Origin: Prorocentrum cordatum | Lineage: Eukaryota > Sar > Dinophyceae > Prorocentrales > Prorocentraceae | Length of the DNA stretch: 64,000 nucleotides | NCBI GenBank assembly: GCA_963575745.1 | Contig: CAUYUJ010014322.1 | Coordinates: 250,001 to 314,000 of the forward strand | Direction: 5' to 3' | Shown here: in pieces, positions 28,102 to 39,181 of the stretch | How the letters are laid out: each line of letters starts with the position of its first letter | Position numbering within the stretch: the first letter of the stretch is position 1 | Position numbers and translations under genes: made by a program | Notes under the pieces: generated by a model | The model's database searches: none | Told to the model about the DNA's origin: nothing | Seen by the model: the letters and a program-made list of their open reading frames with translations, nothing else

Positions 28102-29919
28102 TCAGGTGGGCGATTGCCGTCTCGTTTGGGCGTCGTGGCCAGCTGACACGGCGGCCCCCCCAGGGGCGGATGGGATCAGGGCGTCCTTGTGCTCAGGGTT
28201 GCGGCGATCGTCTTGTCGATGCCAAGGGGCCCACCCTACGCCCCTGTCACGATCGCGGTCCTGGTCGCTGTCGCGCTCTCTGGCTCGGCCCCGATCGCTG
28301 GCGTCTCTGGTCGAACGCCGCACCGCGCTGTCGCACCGCCCCCAGGGAGCTGGATCCCTCGCTCTGCCGCGCTCGCGACCGCGTTCGCGCGAGGGGTGGG
28401 GGTTGGGCGCGGCGCCCCCGGCCCCTGAGGCCGCAGTCCTGAGCCGCGTGCGCGGGGCGCGATCGTCGGCGGCGGCCATCGCAAGCTCGGTCTGCCCCGT
28501 GGATGCGTGGGCTCGGCGGGCCCGGTGCGTGCTGCTCGTGCCGCGCTCGGGACTGCTGCGTCTCACCTCTCGCGGGGCCGCCTCGAAGTGGCCCCGCCCG
28601 CGTGTCCCAGGGTCTGGGGGGGGTGAGACCGCATGGACCATGCCTGCGGCCATCGCTAGCCTTTGTTTCTGTTCCTCCTCCTGGTCTGCGCTGCCGTAGT
28701 CGGGGATGTCCTCCTTGGTGTGCTCGCACGGCGGCGGCTCGTACGTGGGGCCCCGTGCGACCGTGCGTGGCGCGCAGGGCTGGGGCCTGGATTTGGGCTG
28801 GGCCCCTTCTGCAGACGCTGCTGTGGCGTTTCCTGGGTCGGCGCCGAGCCAGGAGCTGGCAGGGGCCGCCGGCTCCTTCGGTGCTTGTGCCTGATCGGAG
28901 GCCCCACCCAGGAAGGTGGCTGCACGGCGCGCCGCACTGCCGCGCAGGACGTCGACGCGTGGCGTCCTGGTCCGGGCGCCCCAGACCTCATGCCACTCGT
29001 TGCCGATTTGGGCGACCAGGGTTCGCCCGTCCTTGTCGCGAGCCTGGACATCGCGGATGGGTCCGAAGACTGCTCCATCCAGAGGCTGCGTGAACAGGGG
29101 CCCAGTGCTCTGCGCTGACCTGAACCACCTGGCTCGGGGGAGGGCGTCGTTTCTGATGACCACGTAGTCGCCGCTCTCGACGCCCGGGCTGTCCGCTGCG
29201 ATTGGGCGGGCGGGGCCCTGGAGGGGCGCGTCTGGGACTCGCCCTTGCCGCCAGTCGCGGCGGTCGGGGTCCCCACGCTCGAGGAGGGGATCAGGATTTG
29301 CGTTGGCGGCCGGCGGGACCCCAGCGGACTTGGTAGCCGTGGGTCGCGCGGCGGGGGGAATCGAGGTCGGCTCGCTGTCCCGCGGCGTGGGCGGCAGTGA
29401 ATCGGCGGGCGTCAGGCGCCGGTCCTTGGTGTCCTTGGTGGGCCTTGGGCTGTCTGCTTGGTCGGGGGCACGGTCGCAGCGCCCGTCCGCGCGGGGGCCG
29501 CCGTCCTGCTGGGGCCCGCTGCCGGCGGCAGGGTGCGGGGCCGGGTGAGCTGACGCGATGGTAGCTGCGTCCGTGTGCCTGGTCCCGCCGCTGCGTGCCC
29601 CGCCGGCGCCCTGGCCCCTGATCTGCGCCACAACCTTTACGTGCGTCTCCCTGGCTGTCATCCATCGCGCCCAGGCATGGCGTTGTTGCTCGTTCTCTGG
29701 CGGGGGTGGCAGTGCGTTGCGAAGACGCTCCTGGTGGGCGCGCGCCCCCTCATCCCAGGCAGCGGCCCGCCGTTGCACTTCCTGCCGGCTGGGGCGCAAT
29801 GCAACCCCTGCGGGGGCGGCGGGGATGCCGGGTAGCGCGGCGACGGGTTTGGCTCCTGGGCCAGGGTATACCGCAGGGCCGTACCTGTCGAGCACGTACT
29901 GCACTGCGGACGGGGTCAT
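28102..29919 (-). CDS. Large Pro/Arg-rich ORF, unknown function
   Basis: 605 codons without a stop. N-terminal part: TPSAVQYVLDRYGPAVYPGP, then a helical block (RQEVQRRAAAWDEGARAHQE). The middle is Pro/Ser/Thr-rich. A compact segment near residues 245-325 (GDYVVIRNDALPRARWFRSA, VAQIGNEWHEVWG) could be a small beta domain. The C-terminal third is rich in Arg-Asp and Arg-Glu pairs. GC content is high, which makes long frames easier, but the ordered blocks argue for real coding. The style resembles the ORFs of the LINE at 50.7-63 kb; it could be an element ORF or a host gene. Confidence 0.4.
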   Translation of the reverse strand: MTPSAVQYVLDRYGPAVYPGPGAKPVAALPGIPAAPAGVALRPSRQEVQRRAAAWDEGARAHQERLRNALPPPPENEQQRHAWARWMTARETHVKVVAQIRGQGAGGARSGGTRHTDAATIASAHPAPHPAAGSGPQQDGGPRADGRCDRAPDQADSPRPTKDTKDRRLTPADSLPPTPRDSEPTSIPPAARPTATKSAGVPPAANANPDPLLERGDPDRRDWRQGRVPDAPLQGPARPIAADSPGVESGDYVVIRNDALPRARWFRSAQSTGPLFTQPLDGAVFGPIRDVQARDKDGRTLVAQIGNEWHEVWGARTRTPRVDVLRGSAARRAATFLGGASDQAQAPKEPAAPASSWLGADPGNATAASAEGAQPKSRPQPCAPRTVARGPTYEPPPCEHTKEDIPDYGSADQEEEQKQRLAMAAGMVHAVSPPPDPGTRGRGHFEAAPREVRRSSPERGTSSTHRARRAHASTGQTELAMAAADDRAPRTRLRTAASGAGGAAPNPHPSRERGRERGRARDPAPWGRCDSAVRRSTRDASDRGRARERDSDQDRDRDRGVGWAPWHRQDDRRNPEHKDALIPSAPGGAAVSAGHDAQTRRQSPT

Positions 29920-29968
29920 GTCCCATTCATTGGTGGATCAGACATTCCTTGCAGCACCAGCCTGCGTG

Positions 29969-30526
29969 CTAGCGCTTGGACAAGAACATCTCCTTGATTA
30001 GCTGGACAGGCGGAAGCCCGTGAACCAGGGTTAGGCCAGCGCGGAGACCTTCAGGGTCAGCGGCGTGGCCGTACATGCCAGGGAAGGGCTGCCCGGGTTG
30101 CCCTCTGCGCCCCTCTGTGCTGGGTGCGCAGCCGTCGCGCCGCCAAATGCCGAAGTCGCCCTCGCGGAAGTGGGAGATCAGGCGGTCGTCGTTCGCGTTG
30201 CTGGCTGGTAGCGCGGCCCCCACGTTGAGCGGGTTCAATTCGCCGTCCAGCGGGGCCAGGAGCTGCTCCAAGGGCGTGAAGGCCGTGGGTGCCAGCGCTG
30301 GGCATAGTCCCGGCAAGGCGCGCGTCGCGCGCGCCGGCGCGTCGTCGGGGCGATCGTTGACCCACAGGGTCGGTGCGCCGGATGATAAGGCGCATTCCAA
30401 ACGCGCCAGTTCTTTGCGAAAATGCGCCAGTTCCCAGGCTGCCGCGCCTTTTCGCAAATAGCCGCGCTTTTTCTCGCATTGCGCCACACACGTACCCAAC
30501 GCATGATGATACACGTTTACGCGCAT
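29969..30526 (-). CDS. ORF of 185 codons, unknown function
   Basis: Reads MRVNVYHHALGTCVAQCEKK, ELAHFRKELARLECALSSG and NANDDRLISHFREGDFGIWR. It ends 50 bp upstream of the start of the larger ORF at 29919 on the same strand, so both may belong to one transcript. No motif is recognised. Confidence 0.3.
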   Translation of the reverse strand: MRVNVYHHALGTCVAQCEKKRGYLRKGAAAWELAHFRKELARLECALSSGAPTLWVNDRPDDAPARATRALPGLCPALAPTAFTPLEQLLAPLDGELNPLNVGAALPASNANDDRLISHFREGDFGIWRRDGCAPSTEGRRGQPGQPFPGMYGHAADPEGLRAGLTLVHGLPPVQLIKEMFLSKR

Positions 30527-31250
30527 GCTGACGTATGCTGATGTTGCTTACACACAAGCCTTTTAGCTTTAGTACATATACATGTGCATACATCGTGACT
30601 ATATATACATAGTATATACATATTTACCCATACCATTATATCTGGAAATCTAATTATATGTATACATGTTGTTGCGCATGCGTCTGTCTCAAAACAATGT
30701 TTTATGTGCGCTCGACCCATATCTGACATCGCACACTTTTGCGGGGAAGCAGCAAGTTTTGCGACGTTTCCGCGTCCGCGAGGGAGGTTGGCAATTGGCT
30801 CGAAGCGTGTGTTTTCACATTTGGAGGGCGGGGGCGGCGGCGTTGTTTTTCGTCGCTCCAATCGCCGCGATGCATTGGGGGTGTTCTGTATATATATATA
30901 TATATATATATGCATCAACAAACAAACAAATCAAACCAAAAAAACACGCAGGACCCCTTGGGCGCAAGGCCCGCATCCTCCATGACCGCACCTTGGAAGC
31001 CCCGCCCCGACAACACAAAGTGCGACGGCGAATCGTATCATGCCGCGGCGACAATTCGCGGCCATTATCTGCCGACGCGCAGATAATGCCAAGTTGTTTT
31101 CAAACAAACGCCGCCACGTGCACTCCCCGCCGAAGGTTGTCGGTCCGTCTGCCGTCGCTGTTGGCCGATCGAAGAACAAGAGGGCGGGCGTCGATTGGAT
31201 TGGATATCCACGTTGGTTAACACGCGGGTCCAAAACAACGCTCGGTCTTG
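30527..31250. other. No gene recognised; short (TA)n at 30889-30912
   Basis: AT-richer sequence with several ATATGTA steps and a 24-bp TA run. Plus-strand frames are short and lack protein character. Confidence 0.5.
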
Positions 31251-31254
31251 ACGC

Positions 31255-31442
31255 GATTGTGGTTGTAGTTGCTATAATTGTAGTTGTTGCAATATGTGTA
31301 ATAGCAGCGGTAGTACCAGTATGAATAGTACTAGTTGCCGTAGCAGCAGCAAGCGTAGCAGAAGCAGTAACAGCATCAGTCGTGGCAGTAGTAGTAGTAG
31401 TAGTTAGTAGTAGTAGTAGTAGTGGTGGTGGTGGTGGTGGTG

Positions 31443-31474
<32 letters not shown>

Positions 31475-31526
31475 GTAGTAGTAGCCGGAGCAGTAGCAGT
31501 AGCAGTAGCAGTAATAGTAGTACTAC

Positions 31527-31567
<41 letters not shown>

Positions 31568-31670
31568 ATCGTACTAATACTAGTACTAGTTCTAGTACTA
31601 GTAGTAGTGGTAGCCGTAGTGGTAGTAGTACCAGTAGTAGTAGCAGTAGTAATAGCAGGAGTACTGGTAC

Positions 31671-31709
<39 letters not shown>

Positions 31710-32400
31710 TGGTAGTAGTTGTAGTAGTAGTAGTAGTAGTAGTAGTCGTAGTAGTGGTAGTAGTAGTAATAATAGTCGTCGTCGTCGTAGTAGCAGTCGT
31801 GGTAGTAGCAGTAGTAGTAGCAGTGGTCGTAGTAGTAGTTTGTAGCAGTAGTAGTAGTAGTAGTCGTAGTAGTTGTAGTAGTATTGGTAGTAGTAGTAGT
31901 AGTAGTCGTAGTAGTAGTAGTAGTGGTAGTAACAGTAGTGGTAGTAGTGGTAGTAGTAGTAGGTTGTAGTAGTAGGCGTAGTAGTAATAGCATGCTTAGT
32001 TGTTAGTGGTAGTAGTAGCAGTAGTTGTAGTAGTCGTAGTAGTCGTAGTAGTCGTAGTCGTTGTAGTAGTAGTAGTCGTAGTCGTAGTCGTAGTCGTAGT
32101 CGTCGTAGTAGTCGTAGTAGTAGTAGTAGTAGTAGTAGTCGCAGTCGTAGAAGTAATAGTAGTAATAGTAGTCGTTGGTTGTAGTAGTAGTAGTAATAGT
32201 CGTAGTAGTAGTGAGTAGTAGTCGTAGTAATAGTAGTAGTGAGTGAGTGGTCGTCGTAGTAGTAGTTGTAGTAGTAGTAGTAGTAGCAGTAGTAGTAGTA
32301 GCAGTGGTAGTAGTAGTACGCATTGCAGTAATACGAATGGTCGTTGTTATGATTATAATTAGTAGTCGTAACATCAGCAACAGTAGCCGTAATTGGTGGC
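31255..32400 (+). repeat. (TAG/GTA)n trinucleotide array, about 1.1 kb
   Basis: TAG repeats with GTC, GTG, CAG and AAT variants. Frames encode runs of Val, Ser, Leu or Tyr. Confidence 0.95.
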
Positions 32401-32640
32401 ATGTGTGTTGTTGTTGGTTGTGGTGGTGGTGTGGTTGATGTCGTTGTTGTTGTAATTAGCGGTGGTGGTGGTGTTGTTGTTGTTGGTGCAATTGTTGTTG
32501 GATGTCGGTGCGCCGTCGCCGTTGTCGTTGATTCGTCCTCGCAGCGGTTTCGTGTTCGTCGCCCCGTTGCTTCGGTCGTCGTCGCATTCGCTGTCTTTGC
32601 ATTCGTTGTCGCGGCGGTCGCCGGGGCGGCGGGGGGGGGC
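32400..32640 (+). repeat. GTT/GTG/GTC-rich tract
   Basis: Continues the trinucleotide region with less regular GTTGTTG and CGTCGT blocks. Confidence 0.7.
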
Positions 32641-33280
32641 GTAGCCTTGTAATTTCAAGCGGGGCGAGCGGCGGAAACGGCGAAGCCGTGGGAATAAGCA
32701 AGCTCTGCAGACCACCCAAGGCGATCTGCGCCCCAGGCGTTCACCGCAGCACAAGCCCCACGCGGGAGGACCCCCCAAGCGAAACAGAAGGTGAGGGAGC
32801 GGAATACGAGAAGGAGGACGAGGACGAGCACGAGGGGCACGAGGGATAGAAACACGAGGGGCGCGAGGATAATGAGTGCGAGGATTAGGAGGGGGCGGAA
32901 GGGGTGGGCGAGGAGGAGGACGAGGAAACATTATATTATATTTGCGCGGGGGCGGGGGGGGAGGTGGATGGGAGTTGGGGGAGGAGGATGCGGAGGAGGA
33001 GGAGGAGGAAAAGGATGCACGGGTGCACGACCAGGCCCATGAGTCCTAGGCGGGCGAAGCATTTGAGTTGCTTGCGTTCCCCCGACGTCCCGCCCTCGAG
33101 CATTATACACCGTCTGAGTCTTGCACTCACAGAGCGGCATCATCCATCATCCTGCCGCCTCCTCCATCTCTACCCCCTCGCCCCCCTCGTCGCCGTCGCC
33201 CTCGCCGCCGCCCTCGTCACCCTCCGCCTCCGTGTTTTGGTTTGTGAGTGTTCTCCGCGCATGGTTTCCGATGTGTAGTC
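32641..33280. other. No gene recognised
   Basis: GA- and GAG-rich from 32790 to 33010, then mixed sequence. Frames are shadows of the purine tract. Confidence 0.4.
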
Positions 33281-33480
33281 TTTCTACTCCTCCTCCTCCC
33301 TCCTCCTCCTCCTCCTCCTCCCCTCCTCATCCTCCTTCTCTTCCCCCCCCCCCCCCCCCCCCCCCGCCCATCCTTCTCCGCCCCCCCTCCTCTGTCCCCT
33401 CCGCTTCCCTCCTCCTCCTCTTCCTCCTCCTCGCGCACGATCTCGTCCTCGTCGTCCTCCTCCTCCTCGCGTTCAAATCT
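33280..33480 (+). repeat. CCT microsatellite with a 21-base C run
   Basis: CCTCCT repeats on both sides of an uninterrupted run of C at about 33345-33365. Confidence 0.95.
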
Positions 33481-34229
33481 TAAGGCCCGTCGGCGTCGCG
33501 TTTGGCTAAGACCGCAAAGGTCCGACCGACCCGTCCACGTTTCTTCCCCCGCCTCCTTCTCTTCTTCGCCATCCTCCTCCTCGCCATCACCTGCGTGGTC
33601 GTGTCATTTCTCGAGTGCGCACGGGTGAGTGTGGGCTATTGCTGTTGGCTGCTCTTCTACCTCCCATTTCGTCTCCGCCCCCCCCTCCTCGCCCCCCCCC
33701 CCCGCCCCCCCTCCTAGCCCTCCTGCCCCTCGTCGTCGTAGTCGTCGTCCTCGTCGTTGTCGTCTTCGTCGCCATCGGTTTCTATGACGGGGTGAATTCT
33801 AGACGCTTCGCGTAACCCCACCAGCCCATCCAGAAACGACGCCCATAGGAAGTGCCTTGATCAGGGAAGTGGGCAGCACGCAGAGGAAGGGCTCCCCAGT
33901 GGAGGCCTCGTGGAGCGCCTTGGATGCTTCTTGGCAGTCACGGGCGCCTCTTAAAGCGCCGCGGGTGCCCCGGAGAGCTTCTTGGGGGGCCTCTTGGGGG
34001 GCCTTCTTGGAGCGATGCATGTGTGGCAACAGGCGGTGCACATGTGAAGCAGTTGCCCCTGGCTTGATCATAGATATATGTATATACATATATATATATA
34101 CATGAATATATGTATACACATGTTCAAATACCATAGGTACACATAGGTACATACATAGATGCATATGTGTAGATGATCTTTCATATCTTAACCCCCCGCC
34201 CCCCTGGGAGTTGCACCTATGCCAGCATT
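33481..34229. other. No gene recognised; diverged CTTGG repeats and (TA)n
   Basis: CTTGGATGCTTCTTGG and CTTGGGGGGCCTCTTGG at 33895-34010 belong to the degenerate 15-nt family. A (TA)n stretch lies at 34075-34100. Confidence 0.5.
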
Positions 34230-36692
34230 TTAAACTTTATCAGCGTAGCAGCAAGCGGTGCACAAGCCCAAGCAATTGACTGCCATCGCGTTGCCTGAAG
34301 CACCTTGGTTAGCACCCTTGGGGCTAAACGTGTCCGCTAGCTCGGATGGCAAACCCTGCGCGGCGAATCTCTCGCCGAAAGAAAAGAAACGGCGATGCTT
34401 GGGTGACTGCGCCGCCTCGACCCAGAGAGTGCCGTTGCGGGTCGTCAAGCACGGGCAGACGCCGTCAAAGCGCCCCTCTAGTTTGCGCACTTTGCCGGGC
34501 GACCTCGACAGATCATAGAACCACACCTTGCCACGATCGCCTTTGCCTTCCTTGCAGCGGCTCCGACCCAGCGCGCGGTGCGCCGCCAAATTTTCCACCT
34601 GGGCGCAGCCGCAGAACAAATGCGGATGAGAGGGGGCATGATCATAACGCAAGCCTCGGCCCCCACGTCCGATAGGAAGGCGCCAACTATGCGCCAACGC
34701 CGATCCTGGCCCAGGATCCCCCTGGGCCCAGGATCGGCGAAGGGTCGACCGGGGATGAGGGTGGAGGCGGTGGAGGACGAAAACGAAGAGCAGCAGCAGG
34801 GACAGCAAGCAAGACCAGGAGGAAGGGAGGGAGACACGAGGGGGAGCGGATCCGTGGATTGAGTGAGGGAGCGTCGATGACAGGGACCACGAGGTTGCGA
34901 TCGTTGGGGTTGGAAGGGCTATTTTGCCGCAGCCCGTTCGGGCAGAAGCTTCATGTCCGACTGCGGCAAGAGGAGCTGGATGAGCCGAAGGGAGTACAAT
35001 GGTGGGTAGTTGTGGTGGGCCAAGAGGCAGAGGATTGAGAAACGCGCTGGGAAAAGCGAAAGGCAAGGAAGGACAAGGAAGATGATGATGGTTGGGGTGG
35101 ATAGCGTGCTCCCGCGGTCCTAAACCCCTCGCCCTCGCGGATGGATCCAGCTCGCGCCCCGAAGCATTCCGCGGCAAAATATGTGCGACATCTCTGATCT
35201 TATCCGCCGGACCCTCAGGAATATCATATATAATCTTTTTATACGTACATGTATGTGTGTATATGCGCACACTCACTCGTCACGAGGCTCTCATGACTCT
35301 CGCGGGATAGATGCATACACACATGTATCTATATATATACACAGTGTACGTGTTAATAAACATATATGCTGTATAATGTGCATACGCGTCCCCTCTTATT
35401 CAATCAACTCGGACACTTGCCCTCGCGCCTGCTTCTCGGTCAGACCAGCTTCCTTGGAGTCGAGGTCGGGGTCGAGCAACTCGCGGGCATCGATCATCTG
35501 CACTGTGATCTCCGCGGGTGACATAGACGGGATAGGGCGCGAAAACGAGGCCACGCGCCCCCCGCGCATGCAGGCCCTCTGCCAACAGAGGGGCCGCGGC
35601 CCATGAAGACAGGATGGGGGGGGGGGGGGGGGGGGGAGGGACAGGACGACGAGGATGAATGCGATGAGGAGAAAGGTAAGGGCGAGGAAGAAAAATGCGA
35701 GGACGAGGAGGAAGAGGAGGACGAGGAGGCAGAAGAGGAGCACGATAAGGAAGACCCCAATTTCTACGCGCGGGAATCCTTGGCCTGGAGTGGGGCAGCC
35801 CGTGCCAGACGCTGTCCACCTCCCAAAGCCAGAACTTGAACCCAGGGACCTCGGCGTTCAACTTTTTGATGATGCCGTCCATTGGGCTGGCGCCAGTTTT
35901 CGACCCGTTCTCGATTCCTTTGACATTCTCGATCATTGCGATTTTCAATGTCTTAGAGGGCCTAGCTGCTTGATCTTTCACATGTGCAATCGCGCCCTTG
36001 AAGGGCTTCGAGCGCTTGTCGTTCCACGAGCCGCCTGGAGGCGAGCGCGGATCTCGACAGAAAGGACACAGCAGCACGAGAGAACTGGAGCGAGAGAGCG
36101 AGAGGGATGAGCAAGGAGCTGAGGGAAATGGGGAGGGCGAGGGGGAGCTAGAGGGGAGGGGGGGGGACGAGACAGCGAGTGAGAGCGAGTGAGCGCGGGG
36201 GAGAGATAAGAACGTTAGGGGATAGAGAGGGAGAGGAGAGGGAACAAGAATGGCGAGAGAAAACGATAGACCCTTTTGGGCTACGGAGTGCGCGGGTCTG
36301 CTTACTGCATTGCCAGTCGGCCTGAGCCGCATTGACCCCGTGGCGGGCACGGGGGCCCAGCAACGATGATCTCGACGTCGGGGATGGTGTTCTGATCGAT
36401 GCTGCAGATGCCCCCCTTGTCCCCGATGGAAAACTTGCCCCCCTCGCAATAATTCTCGTGCACGTGCCGGACGGCGCTCTCTAGGTTGGGGTCGGAGTCG
36501 AATGAGTAGCTCACCACTTTGGCCCCCAGCTGAAAAAGCGCCGCATGAGTAGCTCACCACTTTGGCCCCCAGCTGAGAGAGCGCCGCAGACGCTGTCTCG
36601 ACCCAGCAGCAAAGGGAGAGAACAGTAACCTTGCGATCTGCCAATCTAGCTGCCATGGGTTGCGCCACCTCCAACCATGTATCCGCAATCAC
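34230..36692 (-). CDS. C5 cytosine DNA methyltransferase gene, four visible exons, broken
   Basis: Exon a (36692-36337): VTVLSLCC-WVETASAAL at motif I, VVSYSFDSDPN (motif II region), VEIIVAGPPCPPRG (motif IV, catalytic Cys). Exon b (36034-35768): GSWNDKRSKPFKG, KIAMIENVKGIENG (motif VI, E-N-V) and WHGLPHSRPRI (motif VIII). Joining donor G|GTCAAT with acceptor CCTCCAG gives PPCPPRGGSWNDKRS in frame. Exon c (about 35590-35396): SPAEITVQMIDARELLDPDL, possible target-recognition region. Exon d (about 34640-34230): CLTTRNGTLWV (motif IX) and GLPSELADTF, GASGNAMAVN (motif X), ending at a stop. Motif I lacks the usual F-x-G-x-G glycines. A 43-bp tandem duplication in exon a shifts the frame. Introns hold GA/CT repeats and a G run. 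Host gene or pseudogene; further 5-prime exons are possible. Confidence 0.7.
36502..36587 (-). repeat. 43-bp tandem duplication in the methyltransferase exon
   Basis: 36502-36544 and 36545-36587 differ at two positions. 43 is not divisible by three, so the frame is lost. On the minus strand the first copy contains GTGAGC and the second begins after TTTTTCAG; removing the 28 bases between would leave a five-residue in-frame repeat (LGAKV). Confidence 0.95.
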
Positions 36693-37710
36693 TGAACCAC
36701 TGAGTTTTTTTTACGGTGCCCTGGCATGGCACGGGGACGAATGAAGTCTCAGCTTGAACCCTCACTGAGGCTGGTCCCAAACCGTCGGCTGGGGGTTCAA
36801 TCGGTGACAAAAGCATGTGAGATGCAAGGGTTGTACTTCGAATTGCTTAGACACTATGTTGCGTGCGTTTCCAATTCCCAATTCGCTTAGACACTATTGC
36901 GTGAATTACTCAAACACTATTGCTTAGGCGCGATTGTTTAGAGATTATTGCCTAGGTACTCGGCTGGGCGCCCCTGAATCCCATCGTTCATCCCCATCGT
37001 CGCCCCCCCTCCCGCACCCCGCGCATGTGCTCTTTAGGGTATTATGCCGCAGCGGTGTCATTTACATTTCTGGGTCTGCTGGGGCTCCGTCGTGGCCCTG
37101 GCTGGGACTCCTTTGGGGGCTCTGCTCTCAGCGCGCTTTTTTCCGAGGTGCGCTCCGAGAAACCGGAAGAGACCGAGCGCAGAGGAATGGCATAGGGAGG
37201 AGCGAAGGAGGATAGAGGGGAGGGGGGAGGGAGTGCACAGTTGGGTAGAAAAAAAGAAAGTAGCAGAGGTGGCACATTGAAGTTGGATTGAGCTCCCCTA
37301 GCCCCCTCGCGGGGCTGTCGGGCTGCTTCCGCAGCCAGCTACTGGGCGGCGGCCAAGTCCGACGCCCCATGCAGAGGCGAGTCGCACATCCGATGCCCAG
37401 AGAGATCGGACTTGGCGGCAGGAAGAGGAAGACTGAGTAGGAGAAGGAAGAAGGCGAATTGAGTGGTAATGAGGGAAGAAGAGGATGAGGATAGCGTTTC
37501 AGATGAGGAGTGTGCCCTTCGTGACACGAGTATGTGAATCACTCGGCTGCGTGCTCAAGTGCTAGCAGCGTGCCACTGCGCCTGAGTCGCAGTGGTCTTT
37601 CTCCTCCTGCTCCTCCTCCTTCCTCTGGCCTTCGTCGCTGTCGTCGTTGCATCGTGCTACTCCTCATCCATCTCCTCCCCAACGTCATCCTCCCCACAGG
37701 CCCCATCCCA
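36693..37710. other. No gene recognised; diverged short repeats at 36840-36960
   Basis: ATTGCTTAGACACTAT-like units recur three to four times at 36840-36960. The rest contains only short frames. It may be an upstream intron of the methyltransferase gene. Confidence 0.4.
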
Positions 37711-38764
37711 TCACAGGCATTGCCAATGCCCTTGACAAGGATAACAAGAGAACGCAAATGACGAATTGTTCTCCACGCGCGGGAGAATGCGAAGGCGTGC
37801 AAAAATCGCCCTGTCCCAGCGTCTCCTATGAGCAGCCCGGGCAATGCACTTGATGCTATGATTTAAAGATTCGTTTAGAAAGCACGAATGGTATCTAGGA
37901 TTCCCAGAAACTGGTATCTTTAATGCCATGTGGACTGCTTGGTGGATTTTAGGAATCACTTTTGCATTGGCCAATCTGAATAGATTGACGTACCTGAGAA
38001 TCAATTCGACTAGTTGGCGGCATTGCAGCCTCGGAACGATCCTGGGAGTTGTTTTCATGATGCACATGTACTCACATAAAGTCTTCCCCGCCGCGAGAAA
38101 CACGCCACCCTGCCTCGTGGCCGCTGAACCTCCCGAGAACATCCACTGCCCAGGGCAATGGGGTTCCAGTTTATGCTGCTTTCGCTTTGAACGTTTTTGC
38201 TGCCTAGCACAGTTTGAGTTAGCACGGCCAGCCGATAGCACACCTTGATACCTTGTTCGCTGATACCACCCCACCATATCAGTGTACACCAACTTGCAGC
38301 ACTGATCTATCCTAACCTGCATCGGCCCCACAACACCCCATACATTGCTGCCTATGAGTAGCCAGATCACCTGCGCAATGAATGACTGAATGACACCCAA
38401 ATGGAGGCAGTGCAACGTGTCGATCATGACGTGTTCTTGGGGCTCGAGGCCCGTGGACGGGCAGAATATTGGGTCTCTTTAAACAACCAGTTAACCTCCT
38501 GTGTAAATGATCGCGCCTGTCCCTCCAGACAACAACTGGAAATGGCACTGGCGTGTCAATGAAACGAGCAGTGTCAGGAAGCTCTGCGCTGGGATCGAGC
38601 CCGCCGTGTGCCCGTAGGTGCAGCGACGGCGCATCGTTTGCCAATATCATACCCTCTCGCAGTCTGGCGTCGGCTCGCTTGTCCCAATGAAGCCCGCCCT
38701 CTCCGAATATCTTCGAACGGACGGCGTCGTCAAAAATCAACACCTCTATTCGCACTGTGCGCAA
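37711..38764 (-). CDS. Dinoflagellate repeat-associated protein, C-terminal part
   Basis: Two frames joined by a shift near 38480. The first (38764 down) reads RSKIFGEGGLHWDKRADARL and FIDTPVPFPVVVW. The second (from about 38480) reads RDPIFCPSTGLEPQEH, IDTLHCLHLGVIQSFIAQV, KVIPKIHQAVHMALKI and GNPRYHSCFLNESLNHSI. The D-T-L-H-x-x-x-L-G-V, P-K-x-H, and G-N-P-R-x-x-S-x-x-x-x-E-S-x-N blocks are a pattern I associate with a highly repeated dinoflagellate protein family of uncertain function, perhaps transposase-like. It continues the ORF at 39182-39790. Confidence 0.45.
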
Positions 38765-39181
38765 GCAACATCATATGCAACAGCATTCCCCAAAGCGTGC
38801 CCTGCAACTGAGGCTCTTGCTATATCATAGCCGCTTGGCCCACGTAGGTGTCACCGCGGGCGCGCCATCCACGTTCCTTCTCCACATCGCCCCCCTGCCC
38901 CCCTCCCCTTTCACCATCCCCCTCTCGGTTTTCCGCGCGCCCCCCGTCTTCAGTTCTGCCCCTCGTTGAAGCCCCGCCCACCTTCGCTTCTCGTTGAGCG
39001 GGGCAGGGGAAGTGGAGGCGGCGCGCCGGACGATGGGCGGGGCGAGCAGCGAGAAGAAGGATGGAGGAGGAGCAGGGGAGATGGGATAGCAAACATATTG
39101 GACGCATCTTATCCCTCTCCAAGCTGCCCTGCCCCCCCCCTCCCCTCTTGTGTTCGGGCGGGTGGTTTCATCAGATGCATA
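38765..39181. other. Probable intron or insertion in the repeat-associated protein
   Basis: CT/GGC-rich sequence with no matching frame separates the two halves. GCGCACAG at its left end on the minus strand is a possible acceptor. Confidence 0.35.

Noticed and set aside
31404-32402. 332-codon Tyr/Leu-rich minus-strand ORF
   Set aside because: Shadow of the trinucleotide array.
36270-36290. TTTTGGGCTACGG as an inverted spliced-leader relict
   Set aside because: Only about eight bases match the reverse complement of the leader.
36720-36800. tRNA-like GGGTTCAATC motif
   Set aside because: No matching acceptor, D or anticodon stems around it.
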